64,000 bases of DNA from Pectobacterium sp. A5351 (GTDB lineage Bacteria > Pseudomonadota > Gammaproteobacteria > Enterobacterales > Enterobacteriaceae), in assembly GCF_028335745.1 (NCBI RefSeq), contig NZ_CP116477.1, positions 3,906,001-3,970,000 of the forward strand. The letters run 5' to 3'. A program made the translations under genes and the position numbers. This document shows, piece by piece, positions 1 to 9,618 of this stretch (position 1 is its first letter; each line of letters starts with the position of its first letter). Under the pieces are notes generated by a model, which worked only from the letters and a program-made list of their open reading frames with translations, was not told the origin of the DNA and did no database searches.

Positions 1-1
1 C

Positions 2-493
2 ACCTTCACCAAATCGCTGTTTCCCGGCCTGCGCATCGGCTATATGGTTCTGCCGCCACAACTGGTTGCCCCGATGACCGTGGCCCGCACCCTGATGGAT
101 GGACACAGCGCCCCCATTCCGCAGCTCACGCTGGCCCGTTTTATCGAAGGAGGACACTTCGGTGCCTATGTACGCACGATGCGCGCCGTTTATGCGGAAC
201 GCCGCGATGTGCTGGCACGGTTGGCGCGTCAGCATCTGGCCGACTTTGTGGAACCACAGGTACCAGCCGGAGGCATGCAAATGCCCTGTCTGTTCATCCG
301 TGACATCCCTGAACACGACGCGGTGGAATCCGCACGCCGAGCCGGTATCGACCTGCTCGGGCTGACAGCGCTGTATGCAGCGTCAGGTCAGCATAAAGCC
401 GGTTTCCTCATGGGATTTGCTGCCCACGCGCCGCATGAACTGGAGAGTGCCGTCAAGACATTAGCGAAGGTGCTACGTGCACTGTGCCGATGA
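2..493 (+). CDS. MocR/PdxR-type aminotransferase-domain regulator, 3' fragment
   Basis: The open frame enters from the left edge and ends with TGA at 491-493. It reads as the C-terminal part of a class I/II PLP-dependent aminotransferase fold. The first residues (TFTKSLFPGLRIGYMVLP) match the region just after the PLP-lysine in GntR/MocR chimeric regulators: a TFSK-type lysine motif, then GLRLGY. The tail contains VPAGGMQMPCLF, the usual GGMH-type element. The N-terminal GntR DNA-binding half would lie outside the window. A plain aminotransferase is possible, but the sequence style is MocR. The target is unknown. Confidence 0.7.
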   Translation, partial: TFTKSLFPGLRIGYMVLPPQLVAPMTVARTLMDGHSAPIPQLTLARFIEGGHFGAYVRTMRAVYAERRDVLARLARQHLADFVEPQVPAGGMQMPCLFIRDIPEHDAVESARRAGIDLLGLTALYAASGQHKAGFLMGFAAHAPHELESAVKTLAKVLRALCR

Positions 494-623
494 TCAGTCG
501 CAGTGGTGAATGCGTGATATACGACGTCGCGTGGCCACGGAAAAGTATCAATCAGGCCGAGGATGAGCGTCATTAAAAGACGTTTGCGGGAAGAGGGATG
601 AGATCGCAGGCAATTGTTTTGAA

Positions 624-656
624 GCAAAAAAAAACCGCAGGCCGAAACCTGCGGTT
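624..656 (-). terminator. Rho-independent terminator of fkpA
   Basis: A perfect 9-bp inverted repeat (633-641 with 648-656, arms aaccgcagg/cctgcggtt) has a 6-nt loop. On the minus strand it is followed by a run of T residues. It lies about 20 bp after the fkpA stop codon. Confidence 0.9.
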
Positions 657-677
657 ATCTCATTATTATCGCGAAGC

Positions 678-1496
678 TTATTTAGCCGCTTTCTCTTCGG
701 CTGCTGGTTTTTCAGCTTTCGCATCATCCGCGGCTTTCAGATCAGCTTCGGATTTAATGTCCAGCAGTTCAACGTCGAACACCAGCGTAGAGTTAGCCGG
801 GATGCCAGGCACGCCATTTTCGCCATAGGCCAGTGCAGGCGGGATAGCCAGCTTGATTTTGCCGCCTTTCTTAACGTGTTTCAGGCCTTCGGTCCAGCCA
901 GGAATTACACCGTCCAGACGGAAAGAAAGCGGCTCGCCACGTTTGTAGGAGTTATCGAACTCGCTACCGTCAACCAGCGTACCTTTGTAGTTAACCACCA
1001 CGGTATCGCTATCTTTCGGCGCATTGCCGCTACCTTCTTTCTCAACCTGATACAGAAGGCCAGATGCAGTTTTCTTCACGTCTTTTTCTTTAGCGAAGGA
1101 CTCAAGATACTTGGCACCTTTGTCCGCATTATCTTTCGCATCTTGCTTCATTTTGGCTTCAGCGGCAGCTTTAACTTTGCCTTCAAAACCTTGCAGTGTT
1201 TTCTCGATTTCTTCGTCAGTCAACTTGCTCTTGTCAGCAAACGCATCTTGCACGCCGGCAATCAACTGCTCTTTATCCAGTTTGATACCTAATTTTTCTT
1301 GTTCTTTCAGAGAGTTATCCATGTAACGCCCTAAAGATGCACCTAACGCATAAGCCGCTGCCTGCTCATCGTTCTTGAATTTGGCTGCCGCAGTATTGTC
1401 AGACGCCTGCGCCTTGTCTGCCGCCAGAACCTGGCCTGCGTTCAGAGCCAGAGCCATCGTTGTTGCTAACAGCGTTACTTTAAACAGTGATTTCAT
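678..1496 (-). CDS. fkpA: FKBP-type peptidyl-prolyl isomerase FkpA, periplasmic
   Basis: This is a 272-residue periplasmic foldase/chaperone. It has an N-terminal signal peptide (MKSLFKVTLLATTMALALNA, cleaved after QVLA). A helical dimerisation domain follows at about residues 30-140, rich in K, E and A. The C-terminal FKBP domain contains VVNYKGTLVDGSEFDNSY, GVIPGWTEGL and the AYGENGVPGIPANSTLVFDVEL core. A frame is open further upstream, but the start at 1496 has a good GGAGAA Shine-Dalgarno and gives the expected signal peptide and family length (about 270). A lysine/alanine tail follows the FKBP fold. The gene is monocistronic, ending at a strong terminator. Confidence 0.97.
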   Translation of the reverse strand: MKSLFKVTLLATTMALALNAGQVLAADKAQASDNTAAAKFKNDEQAAAYALGASLGRYMDNSLKEQEKLGIKLDKEQLIAGVQDAFADKSKLTDEEIEKTLQGFEGKVKAAAEAKMKQDAKDNADKGAKYLESFAKEKDVKKTASGLLYQVEKEGSGNAPKDSDTVVVNYKGTLVDGSEFDNSYKRGEPLSFRLDGVIPGWTEGLKHVKKGGKIKLAIPPALAYGENGVPGIPANSTLVFDVELLDIKSEADLKAADDAKAEKPAAEEKAAK

Positions 1497-1603
1497 CCAT
1501 TTCTCCAGCATCTGGAGCGACGTGCCCCAGCCATCATTAAAATACATTCGCGCCTACTATAACTGTGCGGACGAAGACAACACAACGACGCACTCGACAA
1601 TCC

Positions 1604-1632
1604 TTTGATAAAAAACGTCAGGAAGCTTTTCC
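1604..1632 (-). promoter_or_regulatory. Candidate sigma-E-type promoter of fkpA
   Basis: On the minus strand, GGAAAA is followed after 18 nt by TCAAA, resembling the envelope-stress sigma-E consensus (GGAACTT, TCAAA). fkpA is a known sigma-E gene in E. coli. The -35 match is partial, and the element lies about 110 nt upstream of the start codon. Confidence 0.35.
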
Positions 1633-1778
1633 GGCATCATTTGTGTCGTCCTAAGGCCATCTGGCAACAATACGCCCCACTCAGGATGGTGCATTGCGCC
1701 CTACTGCGACCATTTTTACTACCAGAAGTTTCCACTTTCTGACAAACTCATGGGTAACAAGAAGTAAGAGGAATCGCG

Positions 1779-1997
1779 ATGTCACCATCAGCCCTTGAAG
1801 AACGACTCGAACAGTTGGAAAGCCGACAGGCTTTCCAGGAAGTCGCCATCGAAGAGCTTAACCAAACGGTTATTCAACACGAGCGGGAAATTAGCCGCCT
1901 GCGCGAGCATGTGCGTCTACTCACCGACAGGGTTCGCAACCAGCAAACGTCGCTTGTTGCCCCTCAGTCGGAAGAAACGCCGCCGCCGCATTATTAA
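1779..1997 (+). CDS. slyX: SlyX family protein
   Basis: A 72-residue, charged, almost wholly helical protein. Heptad-like leucines in residues 5-55 ([20 protein letters not shown]...) predict a coiled coil, and the proline-rich C-terminus is short. Length and sequence match the SlyX family, whose function is unknown. It sits between fkpA and slyD as in E. coli. The Shine-Dalgarno AAGAGGA precedes the ATG, and the gene ends before the bidirectional terminator at 2041-2080. Confidence 0.92.
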   Translation: MSPSALEERLEQLESRQAFQEVAIEELNQTVIQHEREISRLREHVRLLTDRVRNQQTSLVAPQSEETPPPHY

Positions 1998-2040
1998 GAT
2001 CTGCACCTCGTTGTATCAGCGCTCAAGACGGGCCAGATAT

Positions 2041-2080
2041 AAAAAACCTCAGGTGATAATCATCAACCTGAGGTTTTTTT
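2041..2080. terminator. Bidirectional terminator between slyX and slyD
   Basis: The 10-bp stem acctcaggt-type arms (2045-2054 with 2066-2075) are flanked by A6 on the left and T9 on the right. The hairpin therefore carries a U-tract when transcribed from either side. It separates the convergent slyX and slyD genes. Confidence 0.92.
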
Positions 2081-2098
2081 TTGTGCGCTACGGCTAAA

Positions 2099-2677
2099 TT
2101 AGTGGCAGCCGCATCCACCGTGGCCACCGCAGCCGCCTTTACCGTGCTCATGGCCGTGGTCATGGTCATGGCCGTGACCGCCACAGCAGCCGTCGCCGTG
2201 TTCATGATCGTGCTCACCGTGAACGTGACCGTGCGCCAGCTCTTCTTCCGTTGCTTCGCGGATAGCAACAACTTCAACATTGAAGCTCAGGTTCTGGCCT
2301 GCCAGCATGTGGTTGCCGTCAACAACAACGTGGTCATCTTCAACTTCGGTGATTTCAACGGGTACTGGACCCTGATCGGTCTCAGCCAGGAAACGCATGC
2401 CAACCTGCAGCTCGTCAACACCCATAAAGACATCTTTCGGTACGCGCTGAACCAGATTTTCATCATAGTTGCCGTAAGCGTCGCTGGAACCAATGTTCAC
2501 ATCAAACTTCGCGCCAGCTTCACGGCCTTCCAAGGCTTTTTCCAAACCAGAAATCAGGGAACCGTGACCATGCAGATAGTCCAACGGCGCGCTCACCGGA
2601 GACTCATCAACCAACACACCGTCTTCTGTACGTACCTGATAGGCCAGGCTGACCACCAGATCTTTTGCTACTTTCAT
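2099..2677 (-). CDS. slyD: FKBP-type peptidyl-prolyl isomerase and metallochaperone SlyD
   Basis: This 192-residue cytoplasmic foldase combines an FKBP domain with an inserted flap. The FKBP domain starts MKVAKDLVVSLAYQVRTEDG and contains PLDYLHGHGSLISGLEKAL. The C-terminal tail from about residue 148 is extremely rich in His, Cys and Gly (HGHVHGEHDHEHGDGCCGG and on to CGCH). In the family this tail binds nickel and other metals and supports hydrogenase maturation. The full Cys/His tail is present, so metal binding should be retained. The long plus-strand frame opposite is an antisense shadow of the repetitive tail. Confidence 0.97.
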   Translation of the reverse strand: MKVAKDLVVSLAYQVRTEDGVLVDESPVSAPLDYLHGHGSLISGLEKALEGREAGAKFDVNIGSSDAYGNYDENLVQRVPKDVFMGVDELQVGMRFLAETDQGPVPVEITEVEDDHVVVDGNHMLAGQNLSFNVEVVAIREATEEELAHGHVHGEHDHEHGDGCCGGHGHDHDHGHEHGKGGCGGHGGCGCH

Positions 2678-2798
2678 GATATCTCCTACCGTTGGAAATC
2701 AAACTGGCGCAAATTGTAGCTGAAAAATGTCCCTATGTACCGTCCGGAATCAAAAAACGTCGACGGTTGATGACAATGCCATCATGGACACGTCTCCC

Positions 2799-3005
2799 TC
2801 ATTCAGGCCGGAAGATCCCGATGATCTCGTTAGCCTGCGGGGCAGATACCGTCGCAGGTTCTTCAGTCTGGCTCTGGCGATATCCGCACTTCACGCACAC
2901 GACCACCTCGACGTGATCCTCTCGTCCAACCGCCAGCGTGTCCTGCGCCTGACACGTCGGGCACACGGCTCCTGCAATAAAGCGTTTACGCATAATAACT
3001 CCCAT
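2799..3005 (-). CDS. yheV: YheV family small zinc-ribbon protein
   Basis: A 68-residue protein with two CxxC pairs (CPTC at about 15-18, CVKC at about 37-40), as in a one-knuckle zinc ribbon. It ends IIGIFRPE, matching the conserved YheV end (IGIFHPD in E. coli). The function is unknown. Two starts are possible, 3005 (GGAGATGA ahead) and 2993 (MRKRF, with GGGAG ahead); the first is listed. It lies 50 bp downstream of kefB and is probably cotranscribed. Confidence 0.88.
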   Translation of the reverse strand: MGVIMRKRFIAGAVCPTCQAQDTLAVGREDHVEVVVCVKCGYRQSQTEEPATVSAPQANEIIGIFRPE

Positions 3006-3055
3006 TCATCTCCGTTCCAGCACCCAGAACCTATTCCGGTAGGCGTTATTGGTGC

Positions 3056-4867
3056 TTACTCGTCGTCCTCATCCCATACACTAGGCCGACGCCGCTCACG
3101 TTGCATTTCTCGCTGGAAAATATCCTCCAGCTCGCGTCGCGCCTCTTTCACACGGGAGATTTGTGCAACATCTCCCGTCAGTTGCGGCACCAGCTCACGC
3201 AGCATACGCATATCCAGACGGCGGAAGTGCTGTTGCGCACGCATCGCCTGATGGGGGTGCATACCCAGCGTCACCAGCGTTTTCCGCCCTAGCTCTAACG
3301 CGCTGGAAAAGGTTTCACGCGAAAAGTGTCTTACGCCCGTCTGCAACAGTTCATGGGCTTCAACACGTCCGCGCGCCCGCGCCAGAATTTCCAGATTCGG
3401 AAAATGCTGCTGACAAAGGTGCACAATCTCCATCGTATCTTCCGGCGCATTACAGGTGATCACGATTGAGCGCGCTTTATCCGCACCCGCCGAACGCAGC
3501 AGTTCCAGCTCTGTGGCATCGCCATAGTAAACCTTATAGCCATAGCTGCGCATCAGGCTCACGGCGCTGATGTCACGTTCCAAAACCGTAATCCGCATTT
3601 TGTTCGCCATGAGCAAGCGGCTGATCACCTGTCCGAAACGGCCGAACCCCACCACAATCACCTGTGGCTCGTCATCCTCGACATACGGTTTCTCATCCGG
3701 TACATCCTGCACGTTATAACGACGCGCCAGAATGCGGTCGATCACCTGCATCAGCAACGGCGTCGTCATCATCGATAAGGTCACCGTCACCAGCAACAGC
3801 GGCAACTGTTCGCCTTTCAATACGTTGAATGACGCCGCAGCGGAAAACAGGACGAAAGCGAACTCGCCGCCCTGACTCAGCACGCCGGCAAACTGCAAGC
3901 GCTCGGAGCGGCGCATCCGGTTAACCCGCGCAAGGAAATACAGTACAGCCGCTTTCACTGCCACCAGCACCAGCACCGCAACCATAATCTTCACAATGTG
4001 GGTGTAGAGGATGCCGAGATTCAGCGCCATCCCCACCGAAATAAAGAACAGGCCCAGCAACAAGCCTTTGAACGGTTCGATAGCAATTTCCAACTCATGC
4101 CGATACTCGCTTTCCGCCAGCAAAATACCGGCGATAAAAGTCCCTAGCGCCATGGAAAGCCCCAGCGTTTCCATAAACAGCGCCGAGCCGAGCACCAGCA
4201 ACAACGCGGCGGCAGTAAACACCTCACGTACGCCGGATGCCGCGATAAAGCGGAACAGCGGACGCACCAGATAGCGGCCACCGATTAACATACCGAGAAA
4301 CGCAGCGACCTTCAGACCAATCCGTTCCCAATCCCCGAAATCGCCCTGCACACCCGCCAAAATCGGAATCAACGCCAATGCAGGAATCACAGCCAAATCC
4401 TGAAACAGCAGGACAGAGAAGCCAAGCTGCCCGGACTCGCTACGGTTCATGCCCTTTTCACGCATCAACTGTAGCGCCATGGCCGTCGATGACATCGCCA
4501 GCCCGACGCCACCAATCAGCGCGGACTGCCACGAAAAGTCAGTCAGATACAAGGCACCGCCTAAAAGCAGCGCACTCAGGCCAACCTGCGCGGCCCCCAC
4601 GCCAAAAATCGAGCGGCGCAGCGTCCAGAGCTTAGAGGGATTCAACTCCAGACCGATGATGAACATCAGGAAAACGACACCCAGCTCCGAGAAATGCAGA
4701 ATCGCTTCCACATCACGGATAAAGCCAAGACCCCACGGGCCAATGGCGATCCCGGCGATCAAATAGCCCAGTACAGCGCCAATTCCTAGTCGGGCAGCAA
4801 TCGGTACGGCTACGACCGCCACAAACAAAAACAAGACTCCAGCGGTCAGTAGCGCGGAACTCTCCAT
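3056..4867 (-). CDS. kefB: Glutathione-regulated potassium/proton antiporter KefB
   Basis: A 603-residue inner-membrane protein. Residues 1-375 form a CPA2-type exchanger of about 12 membrane segments, with [12 protein letters not shown] and [20 protein letters not shown]. An RCK/TrkA-N domain starts near residue 400 with the dinucleotide-binding motif [10 protein letters not shown], and the C-terminal tail is charged. The system expels potassium and acidifies the cytoplasm during electrophile stress; glutathione keeps it closed and glutathione adducts open it. Start 4867 (MESSALL) matches E. coli KefB and leaves a 1-bp gap to kefG. The frame upstream of 4867 lies inside kefG and is not used. 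Confidence 0.97.
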   Translation of the reverse strand: MESSALLTAGVLFLFVAVVAVPIAARLGIGAVLGYLIAGIAIGPWGLGFIRDVEAILHFSELGVVFLMFIIGLELNPSKLWTLRRSIFGVGAAQVGLSALLLGGALYLTDFSWQSALIGGVGLAMSSTAMALQLMREKGMNRSESGQLGFSVLLFQDLAVIPALALIPILAGVQGDFGDWERIGLKVAAFLGMLIGGRYLVRPLFRFIAASGVREVFTAAALLLVLGSALFMETLGLSMALGTFIAGILLAESEYRHELEIAIEPFKGLLLGLFFISVGMALNLGILYTHIVKIMVAVLVLVAVKAAVLYFLARVNRMRRSERLQFAGVLSQGGEFAFVLFSAAASFNVLKGEQLPLLLVTVTLSMMTTPLLMQVIDRILARRYNVQDVPDEKPYVEDDEPQVIVVGFGRFGQVISRLLMANKMRITVLERDISAVSLMRSYGYKVYYGDATELELLRSAGADKARSIVITCNAPEDTMEIVHLCQQHFPNLEILARARGRVEAHELLQTGVRHFSRETFSSALELGRKTLVTLGMHPHQAMRAQQHFRRLDMRMLRELVPQLTGDVAQISRVKEARRELEDIFQREMQRERRRPSVWDEDDE

Positions 4868-4868
4868 A

Positions 4869-5423
4869 TTAGCGTTCCTCTTCAGGTAAAGGGGAGGATA
4901 GCCATTCACCGTAAGCTTTGGCTTGACTCGACAACACATCGGGCTGTAAACGGCGCGCCCAGTAAACAATCATGGGGTGCATCCAATGCATACGGCACAT
5001 GGCTGCCGTTAGCTCAAACGGACGTAGCAACTCTTCCATCGAGTAGCGATTACTCCCGTCAGGATGATAGGCATCTTCCGGTTCACCGGTCGTAATCACC
5101 GAGCGCCAGTATTTCCCCGCCAGCGCATTACCGCCAATCCCATTGGCAAAGCCGCGGGATAGCACCCTATCGAGCCACTCTTTCAGCAAAGCCGGACAGC
5201 TGTAGGTATAAAATGGATGTTGGAAAACAATGACCTGATGCTCACGCAGCAGCTGTTGTTCATGATGAATATCGATAAAAAAATCAGGATAGTGCGCGTA
5301 AAGATCGTGCACGGTTACATTCGCCAACTGCTGCGCCGGTTGCAATAAGATCCGGTTTGCCACCGAATCCTGTGGTTCCGGATGGGCATACAGCAGCAAA
5401 ATCTTCGGTGGCTGCGACATCAT
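4869..5423 (-). CDS. kefG: KefB ancillary quinone oxidoreductase KefG
   Basis: A 184-residue flavodoxin-like NAD(P)H:quinone oxidoreductase of the KefF/KefG type. It opens [20 protein letters not shown] and carries [18 protein letters not shown] and the [17 protein letters not shown] region. KefG is required for full KefB activity and sits on its cytoplasmic face. The length equals that of E. coli KefG when the second in-frame methionine pair (5423) is used. The gene is directly upstream of kefB (1-bp gap), so translation is probably coupled. yheS diverges on the other side. Confidence 0.95.
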   Translation of the reverse strand: MMSQPPKILLLYAHPEPQDSVANRILLQPAQQLANVTVHDLYAHYPDFFIDIHHEQQLLREHQVIVFQHPFYTYSCPALLKEWLDRVLSRGFANGIGGNALAGKYWRSVITTGEPEDAYHPDGSNRYSMEELLRPFELTAAMCRMHWMHPMIVYWARRLQPDVLSSQAKAYGEWLSSPLPEEER

Positions 5424-5545
5424 TCCCCTCCAAAGCGTCGTCATGATAATTGTTTTCCGTTACCATGCTGCGCAACGACTAAAAACAGGACACCGCGTGT
5501 CCTGATATGTCCATAATTTAACATACTCTGAACATACGGCGCTTT

Positions 5546-7459
5546 ATGATTGTTTTCTCTTCGCTGCAAATTCGACGTGGTGTGCGCGTTCTGATCGACA
5601 ACGCGACAGCAACGGTTAATCCCGGCCAGAAAGTCGGTCTGGTTGGCAAGAACGGCTGTGGTAAATCTACCCTGCTGTCCTTACTGAAAGGTGAAATCAG
5701 CGCCGACGGCGGCAGCGCGACATTCCCGCAAAACTGGTCGCTGGCCTGGGTTAATCAGGAAACACCGGCATTGGACAAACCCGCGCTGGACTACGTGATT
5801 GACGGCGACCGCGAGTTTCGCCAACTGGAAGCCGCGTTGCATACCGCCAACGAAGAGAACGACGGCAACGCCATCGCCACGCTACACGGCAAACTGGATG
5901 CGATTCAGGCCTGGACGATTCAGGCCAGAGCCTCGAGCCTGCTCAACGGACTAGGGTTTTCTCAGTCACAATTACAGCAGCCTGTCAGCGCTTTTTCCGG
6001 CGGCTGGCGGATGCGCCTGAATCTGGCACAGGCGCTGATCTGTCGTTCAGACCTGCTGCTGCTGGATGAACCCACCAACCACCTCGATCTGGATGCCGTC
6101 ATCTGGCTGGAAAAGTGGCTGAAAAACTACACTGGCACGCTGGTTCTTATCTCGCACGACCGCGATTTCCTCGATCCGGTGGTGACCAAGATTCTGCACA
6201 TCGAGCAGCAGTCGCTCAACGAGTACACCGGTAACTACTCCTCGTTTGAACGCCAGCGCGCCACCCGTCTTGCACAGCAGCAGTCACTTTATGAGCATCA
6301 GCAGGAACGCGTCGCACATCTGCAACACTATATTGACCGCTTCCGCGCGAAAGCGACCAAAGCCAAGCAGGCGCAAAGCAGGATAAAAATGCTGGAACGC
6401 ATGGAGCTGATTGCGCCCGCGCATGTCGATAATCCTTTCCGCTTCAGCTTTCGTGCCCCGGAATCGTTGCCCAATCCACTCATGAAGATGGAAAAGGTCA
6501 GCGCAGGCTATGGCGACAAGCTGATTCTGGAATCGATTAAACTCAATTTAGTACCGGGTTCCCGCATCGGACTGCTCGGCCATAACGGCGCGGGTAAATC
6601 CACGCTGATCAAATTGCTTGCTGGGTCACTTGCCCCGTTGAAAGGGGAAATCGGGCTGGCAAAAGGCGTGAAGCTCGGTTATTTCGCTCAGCACCAGTTA
6701 GAGTTTCTGCGTGCGGACGAGTCGCCCTTGCAGCATCTGGTACGTCTGGCAGAGCGGGAAACGGAACAGCAGCTACGTGATTACCTCGGCGGTTTCGGTT
6801 TTCAGGGCGATAAAGTCACCGAGATCACCGAACGTTTCTCCGGCGGCGAAAAAGCCCGTCTGGTGCTGGCGCTGATCGTCTGGCAGCGTCCGAATCTCCT
6901 GCTGCTCGACGAACCGACCAACCACCTCGATCTGGATATGCGTCAGGCGTTGACTGAAGCGTTAATCGATTTTGAAGGCGCGCTGGTTGTTGTCTCGCAC
7001 GATCGACACCTGATCCGTTCGACTACCGACGATCTCTATCTGGTACACGACCAAAAAGTAGAGCCGTTCGACGGCGATTTGGAAGATTACCAACAGTGGC
7101 TGGTTAGCCTGCAACGTCAGGAAAATGCAGCGGCTGAAACACCAAAAGAAAATACGACCAACAGCGCGCAGGGCAGAAAAGATCAGAAACGTCGCGAAGC
7201 CGAGTTGAGAACACAAACCCAGCCACTGCGCAAACAGATCGCTAAGTTTGAACAGCAGATGGAAAAGCTGGGTGAAACGCTGGCAGCGCTTGAAGCCCGA
7301 CTGGCGGACAGCGCAATCTACGACATCAGCCGCAAGGCCGAACTCACCGACTGCCTGCAACAGCAAACCAAAGTCAAAATCGAGCTGGAAGAAACGGAAA
7401 TGTCCTGGCTGGATGCGCAGGAACAGCTAGAGCAAATGATGCAGAGCGATTCGCTTTAA
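5546..7459 (+). CDS. yheS: ABC-F type ATPase YheS
   Basis: A 637-residue soluble protein with two ABC ATPase domains and no membrane segments. Domain 1 has Walker A GLVGKNGCGKST (about 33-44), signature FSGGW and Walker B LLLLDEPTNHLDLD. Domain 2 has GLLGHNGAGKST (about 345), FSGGEKARL and a second LLLLDEPTNHLDLD. The linker (about 240-295) is helical and charged. A C-terminal coiled coil follows (EAELRTQTQPLRKQIAKFEQ onward). The family (ABC-F) acts on ribosomes. Length is identical to E. coli YheS. Confidence 0.95.
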   Translation: MIVFSSLQIRRGVRVLIDNATATVNPGQKVGLVGKNGCGKSTLLSLLKGEISADGGSATFPQNWSLAWVNQETPALDKPALDYVIDGDREFRQLEAALHTANEENDGNAIATLHGKLDAIQAWTIQARASSLLNGLGFSQSQLQQPVSAFSGGWRMRLNLAQALICRSDLLLLDEPTNHLDLDAVIWLEKWLKNYTGTLVLISHDRDFLDPVVTKILHIEQQSLNEYTGNYSSFERQRATRLAQQQSLYEHQQERVAHLQHYIDRFRAKATKAKQAQSRIKMLERMELIAPAHVDNPFRFSFRAPESLPNPLMKMEKVSAGYGDKLILESIKLNLVPGSRIGLLGHNGAGKSTLIKLLAGSLAPLKGEIGLAKGVKLGYFAQHQLEFLRADESPLQHLVRLAERETEQQLRDYLGGFGFQGDKVTEITERFSGGEKARLVLALIVWQRPNLLLLDEPTNHLDLDMRQALTEALIDFEGALVVVSHDRHLIRSTTDDLYLVHDQKVEPFDGDLEDYQQWLVSLQRQENAAAETPKENTTNSAQGRKDQKRREAELRTQTQPLRKQIAKFEQQMEKLGETLAALEARLADSAIYDISRKAELTDCLQQQTKVKIELEETEMSWLDAQEQLEQMMQSDSL

Positions 7460-7477
7460 GATTTGTGCCCTGAAAGA

Positions 7478-7507
7478 CGTCGCGAGCGGAAAACTGCTCG
7501 CGACGTT
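7478..7507. terminator. Hairpin between convergent yheS and LysE-type gene
   Basis: An 11-bp perfect inverted repeat (7478-7488 with 7497-7507) has an 8-nt loop in the 60-bp gap between the two convergent genes. The T-tract is weak on either side, so intrinsic termination is likely but not certain. Confidence 0.6.
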
Positions 7508-7519
7508 ATCAACGAAGCA

Positions 7520-8122
7520 TTAATGCCAAATCAACAACACGCAGGCGGCGGTCAGCAGTCCCATTGACACATTAAAGATAATCCACGCCTTCTTACTGCG
7601 CAGCAGTCGCCCAATCATCGTGCCGAATCCGAGCCAGATAACACCGGACACCAGATTCACCAGCACAATCCCGATGCTTATCGCGATCACAGAATGGTTA
7701 TACTCTTCACCCGCCAGACTAAAACTGGCCACCGCGCCCAGCGCCATGAGCCACGCTTTCGGGTTCAGGAATTGCAGCAACCACCCTTGATAAAGCCGGA
7801 TCGGCTGGGGCGGCGCAACGGACGTTTCCAGCCGTTCGTAAGCCGCCGTGGCGATTTTCCACGCCAGCCAGAGCAGATAGGCGCTACCGAGAACTTTCAG
7901 GATAACGTGCAGCGCAGGGTAAATCAGAATCAAACCACCGACACCGAATGCCACCAGCAACAAAATGCTTTGCATGCCCAGCATGATGCCAATCATCAGC
8001 CACAGCGAACGCATAAAGCCAAAATTCGCGCCCGAGGTGGTCAACAGCATATTATTCGGCCCCGGCGTGATGGCCGCCACCCACAAAAAACCCAACATCG
8101 ACAGAAATAAACTCAGCTCCAT
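7520..8122 (-). CDS. LysE/RhtB family amino-acid exporter
   Basis: A 200-residue inner-membrane protein with about six hydrophobic segments. It has the family hallmark near the N-terminus, ITPGPNNMLLTTSGANFG, and a central FLNPKAWLMALGAV motif, both typical of LysE/RhtB/EamB-type effluxers. The substrate cannot be read from sequence; cysteine/O-acetylserine exporters of the EamB kind are the nearest in style. The start at 8122 (MELSLFLSML) is preferred over an upstream in-frame codon because the extra residues are polar and unlike the family. No homologue sits here in E. coli, so this is a local insertion between yheS and yheT. Confidence 0.85.
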   Translation of the reverse strand: MELSLFLSMLGFLWVAAITPGPNNMLLTTSGANFGFMRSLWLMIGIMLGMQSILLLVAFGVGGLILIYPALHVILKVLGSAYLLWLAWKIATAAYERLETSVAPPQPIRLYQGWLLQFLNPKAWLMALGAVASFSLAGEEYNHSVIAISIGIVLVNLVSGVIWLGFGTMIGRLLRSKKAWIIFNVSMGLLTAACVLLIWH

Positions 8123-8228
8123 TATTTGTGGGCGCTCCTGACCCAAATATCGTACCAACTGGCAGCATTGAAGCTAACAGTGTGATATTGATCGTACAAG
8201 AGCCAACAACAAGATTTTCATATCCTTT

Positions 8229-9260
8229 ATGCATGACCATTTTCGTCCGCTGAGCGGCGCTCGTAACCCACATCTGCAAACGCTATTACCGCGCCTGATT
8301 CGCCGTCACGCGCAGTTCTTGCCAGTCTGGCAAGCGCTCGAATTACCGGACGGCGATTTCGTCGATCTGGCGTGGAGCGAAGCGCCTGAACAGGCGCGGC
8401 ACAAACCGCGAGTGGTGCTGTTTCACGGGCTGGAAGGCAGCTTCCACAGCCCTTACGCTCACGGCCTGTTACATGCCTGTAGACAGCGCGGTTGGCTAGC
8501 CGTCATCATGCATTTTCGTGGATGCAGCGGTAAGCCCAACCGAATGAAGCGTATTTATCACTCTGGTGAAACCAGTGATGCCAGCTATTTTCTGCACTGG
8601 ATGCAAGAGACGCTGGGCGAGGTACCTACCGCCGCCATCGGCGTCTCGCTTGGCGGCAACATGCTGGCATATCTGCTCGCACAGCAGGGTGAAGCCTGTT
8701 CTTTGTCCGCTGCCGTGGTTGTTTCCGCGCCATTGATGCTCGAACCCTGTAGCCGTCGAATGGAGCAAGGCTTCTCCCGTGTCTATCAGCACTATCTTCT
8801 GCGACTGTTGAAACAAAACGCCCGACGCAAACTAGCAGCTTATCCAGACACGCTGCCGATTCAGTTGCCACAGTTGAAGCGAATCCGCCAACTGCGAGAG
8901 TTTGATGACGTTATTACTTCACGTATCCACGGCTTCCGCGATGCGGCCGACTATTATCGACGCTGTAGCGCCCTGCCGCTGTTACCTCAGATACGCAAAC
9001 CGCTGCTCATCATCCATGCGAAGGACGATCCTTTCATGACATCAGAGGTGATTCCCGATTTGTCGCAGTTACCGTCTACTATTGAATATCAGCTAACGGA
9101 ACACGGTGGACATGTTGGCTTCGTCGGTGGCACGTTGCTGAAACCGGAAATGTGGCTGGAACAGCGCATTCCTAACTGGCTTAGCCCATTTTTGGACCAC
9201 GCCACCGATTCTTCAGGAACCTTTCACTCAGGAACCTCTTATTCAGGAGGAATAGCGTGA
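8229..9260 (+). CDS. yheT: Alpha/beta hydrolase YheT
   Basis: A 343-residue predicted esterase of the YheT/EMB8 family. The oxyanion region is [10 protein letters not shown] (about 58-67). The nucleophile elbow is GVSLGGNM (about 138-145). The acid loop is [10 protein letters not shown] (about 262), and the catalytic histidine is in EHGGHVGF (about 296). The physiological substrate is unknown. The C-terminus is longer than in E. coli because of an in-frame 15-bp tandem repeat encoding [13 protein letters not shown]. The stop overlaps the yheU start (GTGA). Confidence 0.94.
   Translation: MHDHFRPLSGARNPHLQTLLPRLIRRHAQFLPVWQALELPDGDFVDLAWSEAPEQARHKPRVVLFHGLEGSFHSPYAHGLLHACRQRGWLAVIMHFRGCSGKPNRMKRIYHSGETSDASYFLHWMQETLGEVPTAAIGVSLGGNMLAYLLAQQGEACSLSAAVVVSAPLMLEPCSRRMEQGFSRVYQHYLLRLLKQNARRKLAAYPDTLPIQLPQLKRIRQLREFDDVITSRIHGFRDAADYYRRCSALPLLPQIRKPLLIIHAKDDPFMTSEVIPDLSQLPSTIEYQLTEHGGHVGFVGGTLLKPEMWLEQRIPNWLSPFLDHATDSSGTFHSGTSYSGGIA
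9213..9248. repeat. 15-bp tandem repeat at the yheT 3' end
   Basis: Two 15-bp units (9213-9227 and 9228-9242, both beginning tcaggaacct) are followed by a third start (9243-9248). They encode a pentapeptide-like repeat in YheT. The third partial unit supplies the AGGAGG Shine-Dalgarno of yheU. Confidence 0.85.
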
Positions 9261-9493
9261 TTATTCCCTGGCAACAGCTCGATCCAGAAACGCTGGATAA
9301 CATCATCGAATCTTTCGTCCTGCGGGAAGGTACCGATTACGGCGAACAGGAACATTCGCTGGCGCAGAAAGTGGAAGATATTCGCAGCCAGCTCAAATCG
9401 GGCGAGGTGGTGTTGGTGTGGTCTGAGTTACATGAAACTCTCAATATCATGTCCCGCAACCAGCTCAATTCTGGAGGACATGCTCCTTATTGA
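9257..9493 (+). CDS. yheU: YheU family protein (UPF0270)
   Basis: A 78-residue acidic protein starting with GTG. It matches the UPF0270/YheU family: [20 protein letters not shown], then [13 protein letters not shown] and [13 protein letters not shown]. The function is unknown. It overlaps the yheT stop by four bases (GTGA) with AGGAGG eight bases upstream, so translation is coupled to yheT. prkB follows 125 bp later. Confidence 0.93.
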   Translation: MIIPWQQLDPETLDNIIESFVLREGTDYGEQEHSLAQKVEDIRSQLKSGEVVLVWSELHETLNIMSRNQLNSGGHAPY

Positions 9494-9618
9494 GCACGCC
9501 GAAAGTCGTGAAAGAACGCGTCAAACATGCTAACAATGATAAAAACTTACGTCATTTTTGAGGATGCGCGCAGGCTCTCAGCCGATGCGGGCATCGCGAT
9601 CACGGAGTTACGCGCCTT

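Noticed and set aside
2081..2719. A 212-codon plus-strand frame opposite slyD
   Set aside because: It is the antisense shadow of slyD; its repetitive Ala/Val/Met composition comes from the His/Gly-rich tail read backwards.
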